From Porticoccaceae bacterium (GTDB lineage Bacteria > Pseudomonadota > Gammaproteobacteria > Pseudomonadales > Porticoccaceae), in assembly GCA_023228865.1 (NCBI GenBank), contig JALOAH010000029.1, forward strand, positions 1 to 46,875: a DNA stretch of 46,875 nt. The letters run 5' to 3'. The notes beneath the pieces were generated by a model. The model ran no database searches and was not told the origin of the DNA. It worked only from the letters and a program-made list of their open reading frames with translations. A program made the position numbers and the translations under genes. Positions 8,069 through 16,129 of this stretch are shown in pieces (the first letter of the stretch is position 1; each line of letters starts with the position of its first letter).

Positions 8069-8853
8069 TTAAGCAGCCGATTTATTCAGCTCAATTTCCT
8101 GCAATTTGCCGGGGTTGAGCGACACCGCTCCCACCGGTTCCCAGTTCCGGGTTGCCCTGGACCAGCGCCGAGGGTTCCGACGTTTGGCTGCCTCATACAC
8201 CCACTTACGGTGCTGTAATTGCTCCGTATCTTTGCCAGCATGGCGAACACTTGGAGTGACGAAGTTGATGCCACTATGCAGGTGCTGGCTGTTGTATCCC
8301 CGCTCAAAGGCCAGCATCCAGTCACGCACATCAGCCAGTGATGCAAAGCCCTTTGACGGCCAGGCCGGGCAGTACTTCAGCGTCCGGAACAGCGATTCAG
8401 AATACGGGTTGTCATTGCTGACACGAGGCCTGCTGTGCGACATCGGCATACCCAGCTCTGCCAGCCGTGAACGCAGCGTATGCGACGTCATCGGTGCGCC
8501 ATTGTCCGAGTGCAGAACCGGTGGTTTGTGCCAGCAGCCTTCGCGTAATAGCGCGCGCTCGATGAGCTGCTTTGCCAGCAGGCCGGACTCAGCATCATGT
8601 ACCTCCCAAGCCACAATCTTGCGGCTGTAAATGTCCAGCACCAGGTACAGATACCAGTGCTGACCACGGACTGCCGACGGGCAGTAACTGATGTCCCAGC
8701 TCCACACCTGATTGGGGCCAGTGGCCGACGATCCGTGGTAACCAGACCATCGGCTTGTCGCCAACGCTTTACCGTACGCTCACTCAGGCCCATCAGCTCC
8801 GCTGCCTTGTAGCGAGCGGCACCGCCAGTCACGGCCTCATCAAAGTACTGCAA
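8069..8853 (-). pseudogene. IS3-family transposase orfB, internal deletion and frameshift
   Basis: The N-terminal part (from 8853 down to about 8735) encodes the helix-turn-helix with GLSERTVKRWRQADGLVTTD. It then jumps, in a different frame, to the DDE integrase core (about 8730-8069). The core contains PNQVWSWDISY (first Asp), VLHSDNGAPM (second Asp) and NPYSESLFRTLKY (Glu). Full-length relatives of about 350 residues have roughly 100 more residues between these parts. The catalytic triad is present, but the two halves cannot be read as one protein. Confidence 0.85.
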
Positions 8854-8879
8854 CAGCCTTGTACGTTCGTCCAGCGAGG

Positions 8880-9398
8880 TCAGCTGTCCTCGTTGTCCGG
8901 GGTTTCGCCGTACAAGGCTTCGAGCTTTTTTGACAGCACCAGCAAGGAGGTCGTTTCTGCCAGTACGCGGTCTTTACGGCGCACTTCTGCCTGGAGCTTC
9001 TTGATGGTTTTGCGAGCCTCTCGATGCTGCTTCTGAGCGGCCTTGTCGCTCTCCACCTGCATGCCTGCACCCTGGAGGCAACCGGCCTTCCAGCGTTGGA
9101 CCTGCTCGGGGTACAAGCCTTTCTCACGGCAATAGGCGCTGAGTTCGGCTTCAGACATGGGCGCTGTTTCAATCACAGCAGCCAGCTTGGCTTCGGGAGA
9201 CCAATCGTCTCCATTATTACGATTACCCGGCACAGGCATTCCTTGTTGTCGACACTGTTTCAGCCAACTATACAGGGTCACATCGGAGATGCCTTCCTCT
9301 GCGGACACTGAGACGACGGTCCGGTTATGGGGCGGCAATAGCTTGTTCAGGACGGCCGCTTTACGTTCATTGGAATAGCGTGGCATGTGTGCATCCAT
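8880..9398 (-). CDS. IS3-family transposase orfA (DNA-binding)
   Basis: 172 residues, complete. The first half holds a helix-turn-helix typical of IS3 orfA (EGISDVTLYSWLKQCR), and a second similar unit includes SEAELSAYCREKGLYPEQVQRW. The C-terminal part (KTIKKLQAEVRRKDRVLAET) is a coiled-coil or leucine-zipper region that pairs OrfA with the OrfAB fusion. It is followed by orfB with a short gap; the partner is broken. Confidence 0.85.
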   Translation of the reverse strand: MDAHMPRYSNERKAAVLNKLLPPHNRTVVSVSAEEGISDVTLYSWLKQCRQQGMPVPGNRNNGDDWSPEAKLAAVIETAPMSEAELSAYCREKGLYPEQVQRWKAGCLQGAGMQVESDKAAQKQHREARKTIKKLQAEVRRKDRVLAETTSLLVLSKKLEALYGETPDNEDS

Positions 9399-9492
9399 AC
9401 CGCCCCCTGTGATGTGGTTTCAGGCAAAACTGCCTACTGGACAACTAGGCTGACACAGGGGGGGAGCCGTAAGCATTATTATTGTGGCTGGA

Positions 9493-9813
9493 TCAGCCCT
9501 GGTTTTCCGGGGTGTGAACCACCAGTCCGTCCAGTTTTTCATCCAGGGTAATCTGGCAGGCAAGACGACTGGTATCCCGCTGCTCTTCAACAAATGCGAG
9601 CATTTCTTCTTCCCCCGCTTTCGGGGGCGGAAGCTTGCCAAGCCACTTATCTTCCACATACACATGGCAAGTGGCACAGGCGCAGGCACCGCCACAATCG
9701 GCGGAAATACCTGGTACGGTATTGGCCGTTGCCACTTGCATGAGGGATGTACCCGGCTCAGCATTAACCACAGTGGAGTCGCCAAGGTAATCTATAAAGG
9801 TAACGGTTAGCAT
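9493..9813 (-). CDS. [2Fe-2S] ferredoxin, adrenodoxin/putidaredoxin type
   Basis: 106 residues. The cluster ligands follow the C-x5-C-x2-C pattern in DCGGACACATCHVY, with the fourth cysteine in SRLACQI. An acidic LDGLVVHTPE tail completes the fold. Such ferredoxins pass electrons from a reductase to an oxygenase. It is the third gene of a leftward set (alpha, beta, ferredoxin), so it is the likely electron donor of the Rieske dioxygenase. No ferredoxin reductase gene lies in the window; one must come from elsewhere. Confidence 0.93.
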   Translation of the reverse strand: MLTVTFIDYLGDSTVVNAEPGTSLMQVATANTVPGISADCGGACACATCHVYVEDKWLGKLPPPKAGEEEMLAFVEEQRDTSRLACQITLDEKLDGLVVHTPENQG

Positions 9814-9840
9814 AATATTCCTTTTTATTTTTATGGGTAA

Positions 9841-10362
9841 TTACAGAATGATACTGATACGGCCGTGAGGCCGGAGTGTTTCCATATCGAGAATGGATTT
9901 CCGGACCTTGAATTTTAAGCCGTTGTCGACTCGGGCCAGTGTGTGTTCATAGCGACCCACATAGGTTAGTGATAGGCCCTGATGAAAGCGCCAGATGGCA
10001 AAGTTAGCACGGACGTGAATGCGCTTATCACTGTCTTCGCTGGCTTGTACGTTGGTGATCAGGCGACGGGTTTTGGATAAGGGGTTTTCTACCCAGGCGT
10101 TGCGCCCTTTAAGTTGCGAGACACGTGACATCAGGGTCAGGTAGTCATCCGAAATTAAAAACAGCGAATCGTGATAATCTCCGTCCGGGTTATCCAGCGC
10201 TGGTACCATGTATCGTGCATCTTCGCAGAAATGTTCGGACCACTCTTCCAGGCGCCACTCGTCCAGGAGTTGCGCATCGTAAAAAAGGTAACTTTCTATT
10301 TCTTGTCTGAGTTGCTGATCCTGCTGCATGTAGCCGCTTGTGCGGGTGGCTTGCTCGCTCAT
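9841..10362 (-). CDS. Ring-hydroxylating dioxygenase, beta subunit
   Basis: 173 residues, the normal length for the small structural subunit. Typical elements are the N-terminal EIESYLFYDAQLLDEWRLEEW, then YMVPA, and NVQASEDSDKRIHVRANFAIWR, and the C-terminal LKFRVRKS-type ending (here LKFKVRKSILDMETLRP). The subunit has an NTF2-like fold and supports the alpha-beta hexamer without catalytic residues. It lies 63 bp downstream of the alpha subunit gene and 27 bp upstream of the ferredoxin gene. Confidence 0.92.
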   Translation of the reverse strand: MSEQATRTSGYMQQDQQLRQEIESYLFYDAQLLDEWRLEEWSEHFCEDARYMVPALDNPDGDYHDSLFLISDDYLTLMSRVSQLKGRNAWVENPLSKTRRLITNVQASEDSDKRIHVRANFAIWRFHQGLSLTYVGRYEHTLARVDNGLKFKVRKSILDMETLRPHGRISIIL

Positions 10363-10425
10363 GATGTATTCCTCTCTATTCGGCCTGCTCTTTCGCGCAG
10401 CTATTGCGCGAACGTGTGCTTGTCG

Positions 10426-11718
10426 CTATTTTTTAGCGTCGCTATTGTCAAGAATATCGACCGGCGTTTCCTGCGTCGCCATGCGCCGCTGCCACTCTCG
10501 CCAGAATGTTCTCATCTGTCGTTCGTCGGTTGAGTCGGCTATGTCTTTACCCATGCCACGGGAAATATCAGACCAGCCAGGGTCACGGTTGGTGGCGGCA
10601 AAGCCTTTTTGACAGCCTTCCAGGGCAGCAACATCATCGGGTGTGCCAAATCCGGCTGGGCCGAGGAACGAGATGAAATTCTCCAGGCGGTTTTGCTTCA
10701 ACTGTGGCGAGTCATTGGTGGGCAGCAGGCACCAGGCGTTGATCTCCATGTAATCTGGGGAGACCGGGTAGAACGTGCGAATGGTTCTCCAGTACGCGAT
10801 TAAAAACAGGTTAGGGAAAATAAAAATATTGCGATTAAACCCGGTAATTCTGTTGGCCCGTTCTTCGCCATACTTTGCTGTTAGGCGCTTTTTAATGTCG
10901 GCCAATTCTTCCTGAGAGCGGATCTGCAGCGGCGTCGGGCGTGCAGGGTTTTCCGTCAGTGCGTGGCCATTTTTGAACGCATAGGAACGGCCACCCAGTG
11001 AATCACCATCGTTCAGCTCAGACCAGGAGCCACTATCGAGCTTCACGTCGTTAAGGAACTTTCCGAAATAACGGCCGTGGGTGGGTAAACCGTGATAGGA
11101 ATCAAAACTGTTTTCTACCAGTAGCTTCCAGTTGGCACCAATACAGTAGTTCTGCTCGCCTTTGGCAATTTCACTTTCTGCGTCGGTAAAATCAAGCATC
11201 AAATCAATGTATTCAGTAACATCGCCCAGATATTCGGCCAGTGGTTCTACATTTTCATCGTGGCAGATAAAAATAAGTCCCCGGTAGCTTTCAACGCGGG
11301 GTACAGGGGTTAAACCCATGTCTTCTTTTTTCCAGGAGCCACTGTAAGCCTCCGGGCCGGGCAGTGCGGCCAGTTCGCCTTCCAGGTTAAAGGCCCAGCT
11401 GTGGTAAAAGCAGCGCAACAATTTGCCTTTGCCCGCTTTTTCGCGGCAAACCAGATTGCCACGGTGGGTACAGGCGTTAAGAAAAGCACGAATTTCTCCA
11501 TCCTTGGCGCGGGTTAAGATAATCGGCTTGTTAGCAATTTTTCGCGCGAGAAAGGTTTCAGGCTCTGGCAATTCAGACTCGTGCCCGGCGTATAGCCAGC
11601 AGCGGTTGAAAATATTTTCTTTCTCTTCATCGAGAATCTGCTGTTTGGTAAAGACGCTGCGCTCGACACGGAAACGTCGGTCTTCCGCGTCATCAATTAT
11701 TAGGTCGTCGATAGTCAT
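10426..11718 (-). CDS. Aromatic ring-hydroxylating dioxygenase, alpha subunit (Rieske)
   Basis: 430 residues. The Rieske [2Fe-2S] centre is formed by CTHRG (about residue 87) and CFYHSW (about 107), the expected C-x-H...C-x2-H spacing. The mononuclear iron site is visible as ENSFDSYHGLPTH (two His, with the bridging Asp), and the distal carboxylate in GTPDDVAALEG. The enzyme adds both atoms of O2 to an aromatic ring, giving a cis-diol, with electrons from the ferredoxin encoded two genes on. It is the first gene of the leftward operon and shares a 301-bp divergent promoter region with the FAH-family hydrolase gene. Substrate unknown; no dihydrodiol dehydrogenase is evident nearby. Confidence 0.93.
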   Translation of the reverse strand: MTIDDLIIDDAEDRRFRVERSVFTKQQILDEEKENIFNRCWLYAGHESELPEPETFLARKIANKPIILTRAKDGEIRAFLNACTHRGNLVCREKAGKGKLLRCFYHSWAFNLEGELAALPGPEAYSGSWKKEDMGLTPVPRVESYRGLIFICHDENVEPLAEYLGDVTEYIDLMLDFTDAESEIAKGEQNYCIGANWKLLVENSFDSYHGLPTHGRYFGKFLNDVKLDSGSWSELNDGDSLGGRSYAFKNGHALTENPARPTPLQIRSQEELADIKKRLTAKYGEERANRITGFNRNIFIFPNLFLIAYWRTIRTFYPVSPDYMEINAWCLLPTNDSPQLKQNRLENFISFLGPAGFGTPDDVAALEGCQKGFAATNRDPGWSDISRGMGKDIADSTDERQMRTFWREWQRRMATQETPVDILDNSDAKK

Positions 11719-12019
11719 GCCGATCTCCTGATTATTATCATGTGTTTGGCTTGAGAAATTGAAATAAAAGTGCTGTCTTTGAGTTCAGCCTGGCCGCTGC
11801 AATCACTTAGGCGTAATTTGCGGGCACGGCCTGTAGTGAACAGGCTCGACACGGCACCGATAATTATTTAATTTGGGCTCCATGCTGGCAACATGGAAAG
11901 TTCAGACAGATGGACACGCAGTCGCATGGAGTGCGAATACTTTCCAACATGACGCCGGATAGGAGCAGCTGTTTAACTAGTCGGCTCTTTAGTCTGTGCA
12001 GATACAGGAAGGTAAAATA
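11719..12019. promoter_or_regulatory. Divergent promoter region between dioxygenase and FAH-family genes
   Basis: 301 bp between divergent genes, without a coding frame of its own. An inverted repeat TGGAAAGT (11894-11901) and ACTTTCCA (11939-11946) lies 74-126 bp before the FAH-family start, with centres 45 bp apart. This spacing suits two binding sites for a dimeric regulator. The TetR gene at 13.9-14.6 kb is a candidate, but its own predicted operator has a different sequence. Confidence 0.4.
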
Positions 12020-13048
12020 ATGAGAACTGATGCCCTTCAGAAGTTTTCTCTGGGAATGTTTTCGATAGCGGGTAGCCGTCCCTTTGCCGGGATGATGATG
12101 TCAGATAAAGTGCTGGCGCTGCATGCGATCAATCAGCATGCCAATGAAAGTGACAGCAAATTGATTGGTTGTGACACGATTCGGGATTTGTTGGCCGATT
12201 GGCCGCACAACTTTCCAATTTTGAATGAGGCTGCCGTTGCGATCGCGGGCAGCGCTTCCGATTTAAACCCGCTGGGTACAGAGCTGATGGCGCTGATGGT
12301 GGAGGTGGCAGAGCTGCAGATACACGCACCGCTGCAAGACCCGGGTCAGATATTAATGGCCCGAGCCAACTATCGTCGGCATATTGTTGAGCTGTCCCTG
12401 CGCATGGGAAGAGGAGCCGGAGAGACAGAAGCAGAGCGCCGTGCCGACTTGGAAGCCTTGGTAGAGCGCAAAGCCACTGAGGGCGATCCCTTCTTCTGGG
12501 TGAAAACCAGCAGTGCTATCACCGGCCCTTACGACACCGTACAAATACCCGAAGCCACACAAAAGGCCGACTGGGAGGTGGAGCTGGCGTTGGTTATTGG
12601 CCGTCCGGCGCGCAATGTTAGCGTCGAGCAGGCGCTGGACTACGTGGCCGGTTACTGTATCGCTAATGACCTTTCCGCCCGCGACCTGCTGGTGCGCGAT
12701 GAATTTGGCCCCGCTCAGGACTGGCTGACGGCCAAATGCGCGCCCCAGTTTCTTCCCCTTGGCCCATATATTGTGCCTGCAGCTTACGTGGGTGACCCCA
12801 ACAAGCTAAGCCTGAGCCTGAAGCACAATGGCAAATTAATGCAGGATAGCTGCACCGACGACATGATTCACAACGTGCAAACCCTCGTGGCCTATGCCTC
12901 GCGGGTGGTGCAACTGTCGCCGGGGGACATTATTTCCACCGGCTCGCCGGCCGGTAACGGCATGGAGTTTGACGTGTACCTGCGCAGTGGCGATGTGGTC
13001 GAGGCAACCGTTGAAGGTCTTGGGGTGCAGATTAATCGCTTCTCTTGA
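12020..13048 (+). CDS. Fumarylacetoacetate hydrolase (FAH) family protein
   Basis: 342 residues from the ATG at 12020, chosen because AGGAAGGT (12006-12013) sits just upstream; a GTG 24 bp earlier would overlap that site. FAH-fold motifs are KADWEVELALVIG (metal-binding Glu residues), ANDLSARD, QDWLTAKCAPQFLPLGP and the C-terminal GDIISTGSPAGNG. Members hydrolyse C-C bonds or hydrate and decarboxylate products of ring cleavage, using Mg or Mn. It is divergent from the dioxygenase operon and may act on the ring-opened product. Fumarylpyruvate hydrolase, 2-oxopent-4-enoate hydratase and related activities cannot be told apart here. Confidence 0.87.
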   Translation: MRTDALQKFSLGMFSIAGSRPFAGMMMSDKVLALHAINQHANESDSKLIGCDTIRDLLADWPHNFPILNEAAVAIAGSASDLNPLGTELMALMVEVAELQIHAPLQDPGQILMARANYRRHIVELSLRMGRGAGETEAERRADLEALVERKATEGDPFFWVKTSSAITGPYDTVQIPEATQKADWEVELALVIGRPARNVSVEQALDYVAGYCIANDLSARDLLVRDEFGPAQDWLTAKCAPQFLPLGPYIVPAAYVGDPNKLSLSLKHNGKLMQDSCTDDMIHNVQTLVAYASRVVQLSPGDIISTGSPAGNGMEFDVYLRSGDVVEATVEGLGVQINRFS

Positions 13049-13404
13049 CGGCTGTGGTAGTCCCAGCATCAATAAGGTAGCTGGAGGTTTCGTTTGACCA
13101 GGGTTAAAGTCAACACCCCGAAACACGTTGAACCGTGCGTGAAAACAGTGTTTATATAATGCGTCCTCCCGCGCTTATCGCACGGCGGGTGGAAGCTGGT
13201 ATTGATATTCCTATAAAAGCTGGCCTCGCCCTGTGTCTGACACCGCTCGACCGGGGTATATCAACGGGTAACAGCATGTAACGAACGGCCTTAACGGGCA
13301 GTACAACGGGGGCGGCTGAAGCCAGAATCAGTACCGCCAGACCCATAAGCCAATAATCTCAAATACGCGCTAATCTTTCTCACTCCGAGACAAGGGATTT
13401 GACT
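13049..13404. other. Intergenic region between FAH-family and DUF1993 genes
   Basis: 356 bp. A leftward 64-codon frame at 13152-13346 begins with a hydrophobic stretch (MGLAVLILASAAPVVLP), like a signal peptide or one membrane helix. It has no recognisable family and no convincing ribosome binding site. It may be a remnant of a membrane protein or chance. AAGGGA (13392-13397) is the ribosome binding site of the next gene. No clear terminator was seen. Confidence 0.3.
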
Positions 13405-13938
13405 ATGACATTCTCGCTTTACGATATTTCACTGCCCGTCTTGTTGCAGGGGCTCGATAACCTGGCGGTTGTTGTTGCCAAGGGCAAAGCTTTTTGTGAA
13501 GAAAACGGCATCGAAGAAGCTGCACTGCTGGACTTCCGCTTCCGTCCTGACATGTATCAGTTTGCGCGCCAGGTAAAAACTGCTGCCGATACCGCCGTCA
13601 TGGGTGCCGTAAGGCTAACGGGTGAAGAGCCTGTGCTGACCCAGGATGTACCCACCAGCTTTGAGGGGCTGCTGCAGCTAATCGCCTCCTCCAGAGAGGT
13701 TGTGGCTGCGGTGACGCCCGAACAGCTGGGCGCGAACCAGGGACAGGCAGTAAGCTTTACCGCAATGGGCACCTTTCGGATGACGTTTGCCGCCCAGGCC
13801 GACTATTTGCAGAAGTTTATATTGCCCAACTTCTACTTCCACTGTGCGACGACCTACGACATGTTGCGCCACAACGGGGTAGAGCTGGGTAAAAAGGATT
13901 TTCTGGGTGATTTTGGCGGTGCTATTACACCACTGTAG
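13405..13938 (+). CDS. DUF1993 family protein
   Basis: 177 residues from the ATG at 13405, seven bases after AAGGGA; a TTG two codons earlier is a weaker choice. The sequence matches the DUF1993 pattern: N-terminal YDISLPVLLQGLDNLAVVVAKG, a DMYQFARQVKTAADTA block, and a C-terminal FYFHCATTYDMLRHNGVELGKKDFLG. Related folds belong to the DinB/YfiT-like four-helix bundles, but the function is unknown. Its last 14 bases overlap the end of the convergent TetR gene, so the two transcripts are antisense at their ends. Confidence 0.8.
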   Translation: MTFSLYDISLPVLLQGLDNLAVVVAKGKAFCEENGIEEAALLDFRFRPDMYQFARQVKTAADTAVMGAVRLTGEEPVLTQDVPTSFEGLLQLIASSREVVAAVTPEQLGANQGQAVSFTAMGTFRMTFAAQADYLQKFILPNFYFHCATTYDMLRHNGVELGKKDFLGDFGGAITPL

Positions 13939-14575
13939 CGGCGGCGTGCTCTTCACCATCTTTCAGGGGGGGTGAAGAGGCAATCACACCGCGCAGAAAG
14001 TCGAGCATAATCTCTACCGGCTGAGTGCGGCTGCCAATCTCGTTGCCCAGAATAGTCTGCGAGCCCAGGCCGATGCCCAGCAGCCTTACGGTCACCAGGA
14101 TCGTATCCAGGCTGGGTGGTGGCGCCTTACCCATGCGCGCCAGGGTGGTAGTCAATAACTTTCGCATCTCCTCGTACAGCGCATCCAGATAACCTTTAAA
14201 GGCCTCTTCAAATTCTGGGTTGCGGTCGGCCTCCAGCTGCAGTTCGATCGAGAGCAGGGTGCGCTCCAGCATCGGCTCGGCATCCACATAGCGCTTCGTG
14301 AGTGCCGCCAACCCCTGATCCGGGTCGCCAGCGCTTTCCATCACCTCCTTCCAGAAACGCACCTCACTGAGCTGCTTCTCTTCCAGGGCGTCTAACAGCA
14401 GCTCAAATTTGCTGGAGTAGTTGCCGTAAAACGCACCTTTCGAGTAGCCCGCACCGCGTGCAATTTCCTCAATACCGGTACTGTTAACCCCTTTTTTCGC
14501 GAACGATTTCAGGGCCGACTGTTTCAGCCGGGAGCGGGTCAGTTGCGTCTTTTCTGTTTGGCTTAGTCGTTTCAT
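13925..14575 (-). CDS. TetR-family transcriptional regulator
   Basis: 216 residues. The N-terminal helix-turn-helix is classic: KQSALKSFAKKGVNSTGIEEIARGAGYSK is its region, followed by GAFYGNYSSKFELLLDALEE (about residues 18-65). The remainder is an all-alpha ligand-binding domain, with the conserved D-x-G-L-x-A-L region near residue 82. TetR proteins usually repress nearby genes until a small ligand binds. A palindromic operator lies 49-79 bp upstream of its start, so autoregulation is likely. Its natural targets are probably the DUF1993 gene or the catabolic genes to the left. Confidence 0.9.
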   Translation of the reverse strand: MKRLSQTEKTQLTRSRLKQSALKSFAKKGVNSTGIEEIARGAGYSKGAFYGNYSSKFELLLDALEEKQLSEVRFWKEVMESAGDPDQGLAALTKRYVDAEPMLERTLLSIELQLEADRNPEFEEAFKGYLDALYEEMRKLLTTTLARMGKAPPPSLDTILVTVRLLGIGLGSQTILGNEIGSRTQPVEIMLDFLRGVIASSPPLKDGEEHAAATVV

Positions 14576-14623
14576 GGGTACCTCTGGTTAGCTAGACCAG
14601 TATACGCCACGGTTATAAGCACT

Positions 14624-14654
14624 CCAAACAAATATACCGAGGGGTATGTTTTGG
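14624..14654. promoter_or_regulatory. Predicted TetR operator
   Basis: Imperfect palindrome centred on ATACC-GAGG-GGTAT (14634-14647), extended by A-rich and T-rich arms (CCAAACAAAT on the left, GTTTTGG on the right). It lies between the start of the leftward TetR gene and the empty region to the right. Size and symmetry fit a TetR dimer site. Confidence 0.55.
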
Positions 14655-15053
14655 TTCCGGGCGGTTGGCTTCTCCCAGCCAGGTGAGTATCAATGACTCG
14701 GTGAGAAACACCCTTTTATCGGTACTGTAAAACCTACCATGGGTGAGCGGCGCTAATTGAGGTAGTCAGGGTGACGGGTTGGAGGCATCTGGAGTAAATA
14801 GAAGCATTATTAACTGACTGATTTCTATGAGTTTATTATATTGCCTGCCTTGGCCGGGTATGGTCTACTGAATAGCTTTATATGCTTAAGTTTCCTGGTG
14901 ACTGAGAGTTTCGGGATGTGCTTGCCGAAGACGTGGATGTTATCTGATTTCAGGCAAAGGTACCGGGAAGCTCACATGAGCAAAAGGGGGAGGATGTTGA
15001 TTGCGACTTTGATCTATGGGTGGGGGTGAGACGCATGGCCGCCAGAGCACAGG
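14655..15053. other. Gap between TetR operator and HIT gene
   Basis: 399 bp. Short open frames exist (for example 14841-15029) but none resembles a known protein or has a good ribosome binding site. I see no terminator, repeat or RNA gene. It may be the scar where the left catabolic block was joined to the HIT/restriction-like block. Confidence 0.3.
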
Positions 15054-15458
15054 GTGTGCGTAGTGCCTGAGTGCCCCTTTTGTGAGATGGCCCGCGATGA
15101 TAGGCATCAGCGTAAGCAAATCACCAATGCTCTGGGTTTTGCTGTGCGAGATGGTTTTCCCGTCTCCAATGGCCATACTTTGATTATCCCTAATCGCCAT
15201 GTTCAGTCCTTTTTTGATCTGACTGAAGAGGAAAGGGCCGCATTGTTGCTACTGCTTGATCAGGCCAAGTCTCAAATAGCAGCCAACTACAGCCCTGATG
15301 GCTATAACATCGGTATCAACGATGGACCGGCCGCCGGTCAAACCGTACCCCACCTCCACATTCATCTTATCCCGCGCTACCATAAGGAAGGTGATGATCC
15401 CCGCGGTGGTGTGCGTTGGGTAATTCCCCAGAAGGCGAATTACTGGAGCAACCGGTGA
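15054..15458 (+). CDS. HIT-family (histidine triad) hydrolase
   Basis: 134 residues from a GTG start. The N-terminus has a CPFC zinc motif. NGHTLIIPNRHVQSFFDL and the triad GQTVPHLHIHLIPRY (His-x-His-x-His) define the family, whose members hydrolyse nucleotide conjugates such as AMP-lysine or Ap4A. The ending DDPRGGVRWVIPQKANYW is of the kind seen in HIT proteins beside restriction-like genes (from memory of such gene pairs, not searched). Its stop codon overlaps the next gene's start (GTGA), so the two should be translationally coupled and act together. Confidence 0.88.
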   Translation: MCVVPECPFCEMARDDRHQRKQITNALGFAVRDGFPVSNGHTLIIPNRHVQSFFDLTEEERAALLLLLDQAKSQIAANYSPDGYNIGINDGPAAGQTVPHLHIHLIPRYHKEGDDPRGGVRWVIPQKANYWSNR

Positions 15459-16072
15459 GCTTGCTCGATTACGAAAGTCGCTTTTCATCCCTCCGACTGA
15501 ACACGCGTGGGGGAGGGGAAAGAAGCCCGCACAAAGTTGCTATGTTGTTGGCTATTATCGAGCGCATTGAGCATGGGGAGATCACCGCCAACCGTATTGA
15601 GTTCGATGATACGTTAAGGCAGGTATTTACTCGGCAGTTCGAATTACTGGCCGGCCCGGTAGACCGCAATCTCCTTAAAGCCTCGTTGCAGCAAAATCTC
15701 ACGATGGATTCCCGTCGCAATATTCTCGATGTTGGTAACGGCTGGGATTGGCTCGAGTGCGAGGCCATCGTCGCAGATTACTTCGCTATGCTCGATAAGG
15801 AGCTGACAGGGCAGCCTTACCGTAAAGCCCAGCACCGGCGGGCTCTGTGGTCTAGATTGAACAACCGTTCTGAAGGCTCTATTGAATTCAAACACCAGAA
15901 TATCGGTGCTGTTCTCATCGAAATGGGGCAGCCCTATATCAAGGGCTATAAGCCCGCCTACAACTATCAGCAACAACTCAAACAAGTGGTGATTGCCTAT
16001 CTTGCTTCCCATCAACGAGAACTTGAGGCGCTAGCCCGGATTTCTCATGACCGCATAAACAAAAACGGCTGA
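15455..16072 (+). pseudogene. Restriction-endonuclease-like protein, C-terminus lost, interrupted by IS1380
   Basis: The GTG at 15455 overlaps the HIT stop codon. The N-terminal part (RSPHKVAMLLAIIERIEHGE, then a segment ending RQFELL) resembles the DNA-recognition domain seen at the start of some HNH or phosphorothioation-dependent McrA-like endonucleases. A second block, EAIVADYFAMLDKELTGQPY, is followed by AQHRRALWSRLNNRSEGSIE, FKHQNIGAVLIEMGQPYI and KGYKPAYNYQ. It occurs in restriction-like proteins that carry a nuclease or DUF3883-like domain further on. That downstream domain is absent. The IS1380 element enters after residue 193, and the last 12 codons come from the IS. Because the IS has a clean target duplication, the gene was probably already shortened before the insertion. 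Confidence 0.6.
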
Positions 16073-16121
16073 AAGCCTTATGATTCTTGTCGCCAAACAA
16101 AGCCCCATAAGTCTTCAGCCG
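16066..16121 (+). promoter_or_regulatory. Insulating hairpin upstream of the IS1380 transposase
   Basis: CGGCTGAA (16066-16073) pairs with TTCAGCCG (16114-16121), and inside it CTTATG (16077-16082) pairs with CATAAG (16106-16111). The structure lies between the left end and the transposase start at 16130. It probably limits transposase expression from outside transcripts, a common property of insertion sequences. Confidence 0.55.
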
Positions 16122-16129
16122 CGCACAAA

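Larger units (their letters stand above)
8049..9446 (-). mobile_element. IS3-family insertion sequence, defective
   Basis: About 1.4 kb. Short inverted ends AGTTGTCCA (8049-8057) and TGGACAACT (9438-9446) bracket two leftward transposase genes arranged orfA-orfB, as in the IS3 family. No target-site duplication is visible at these ends. orfB has an internal deletion, so the copy should be unable to move by itself. It separates the ferredoxin gene from the NTF2-like gene and is read in the same direction as both. Confidence 0.8.

Noticed and set aside
14841..15029. Rightward 62-codon frame before the HIT gene
   Set aside because: No ribosome binding site and no recognisable sequence; ordinary chance length.
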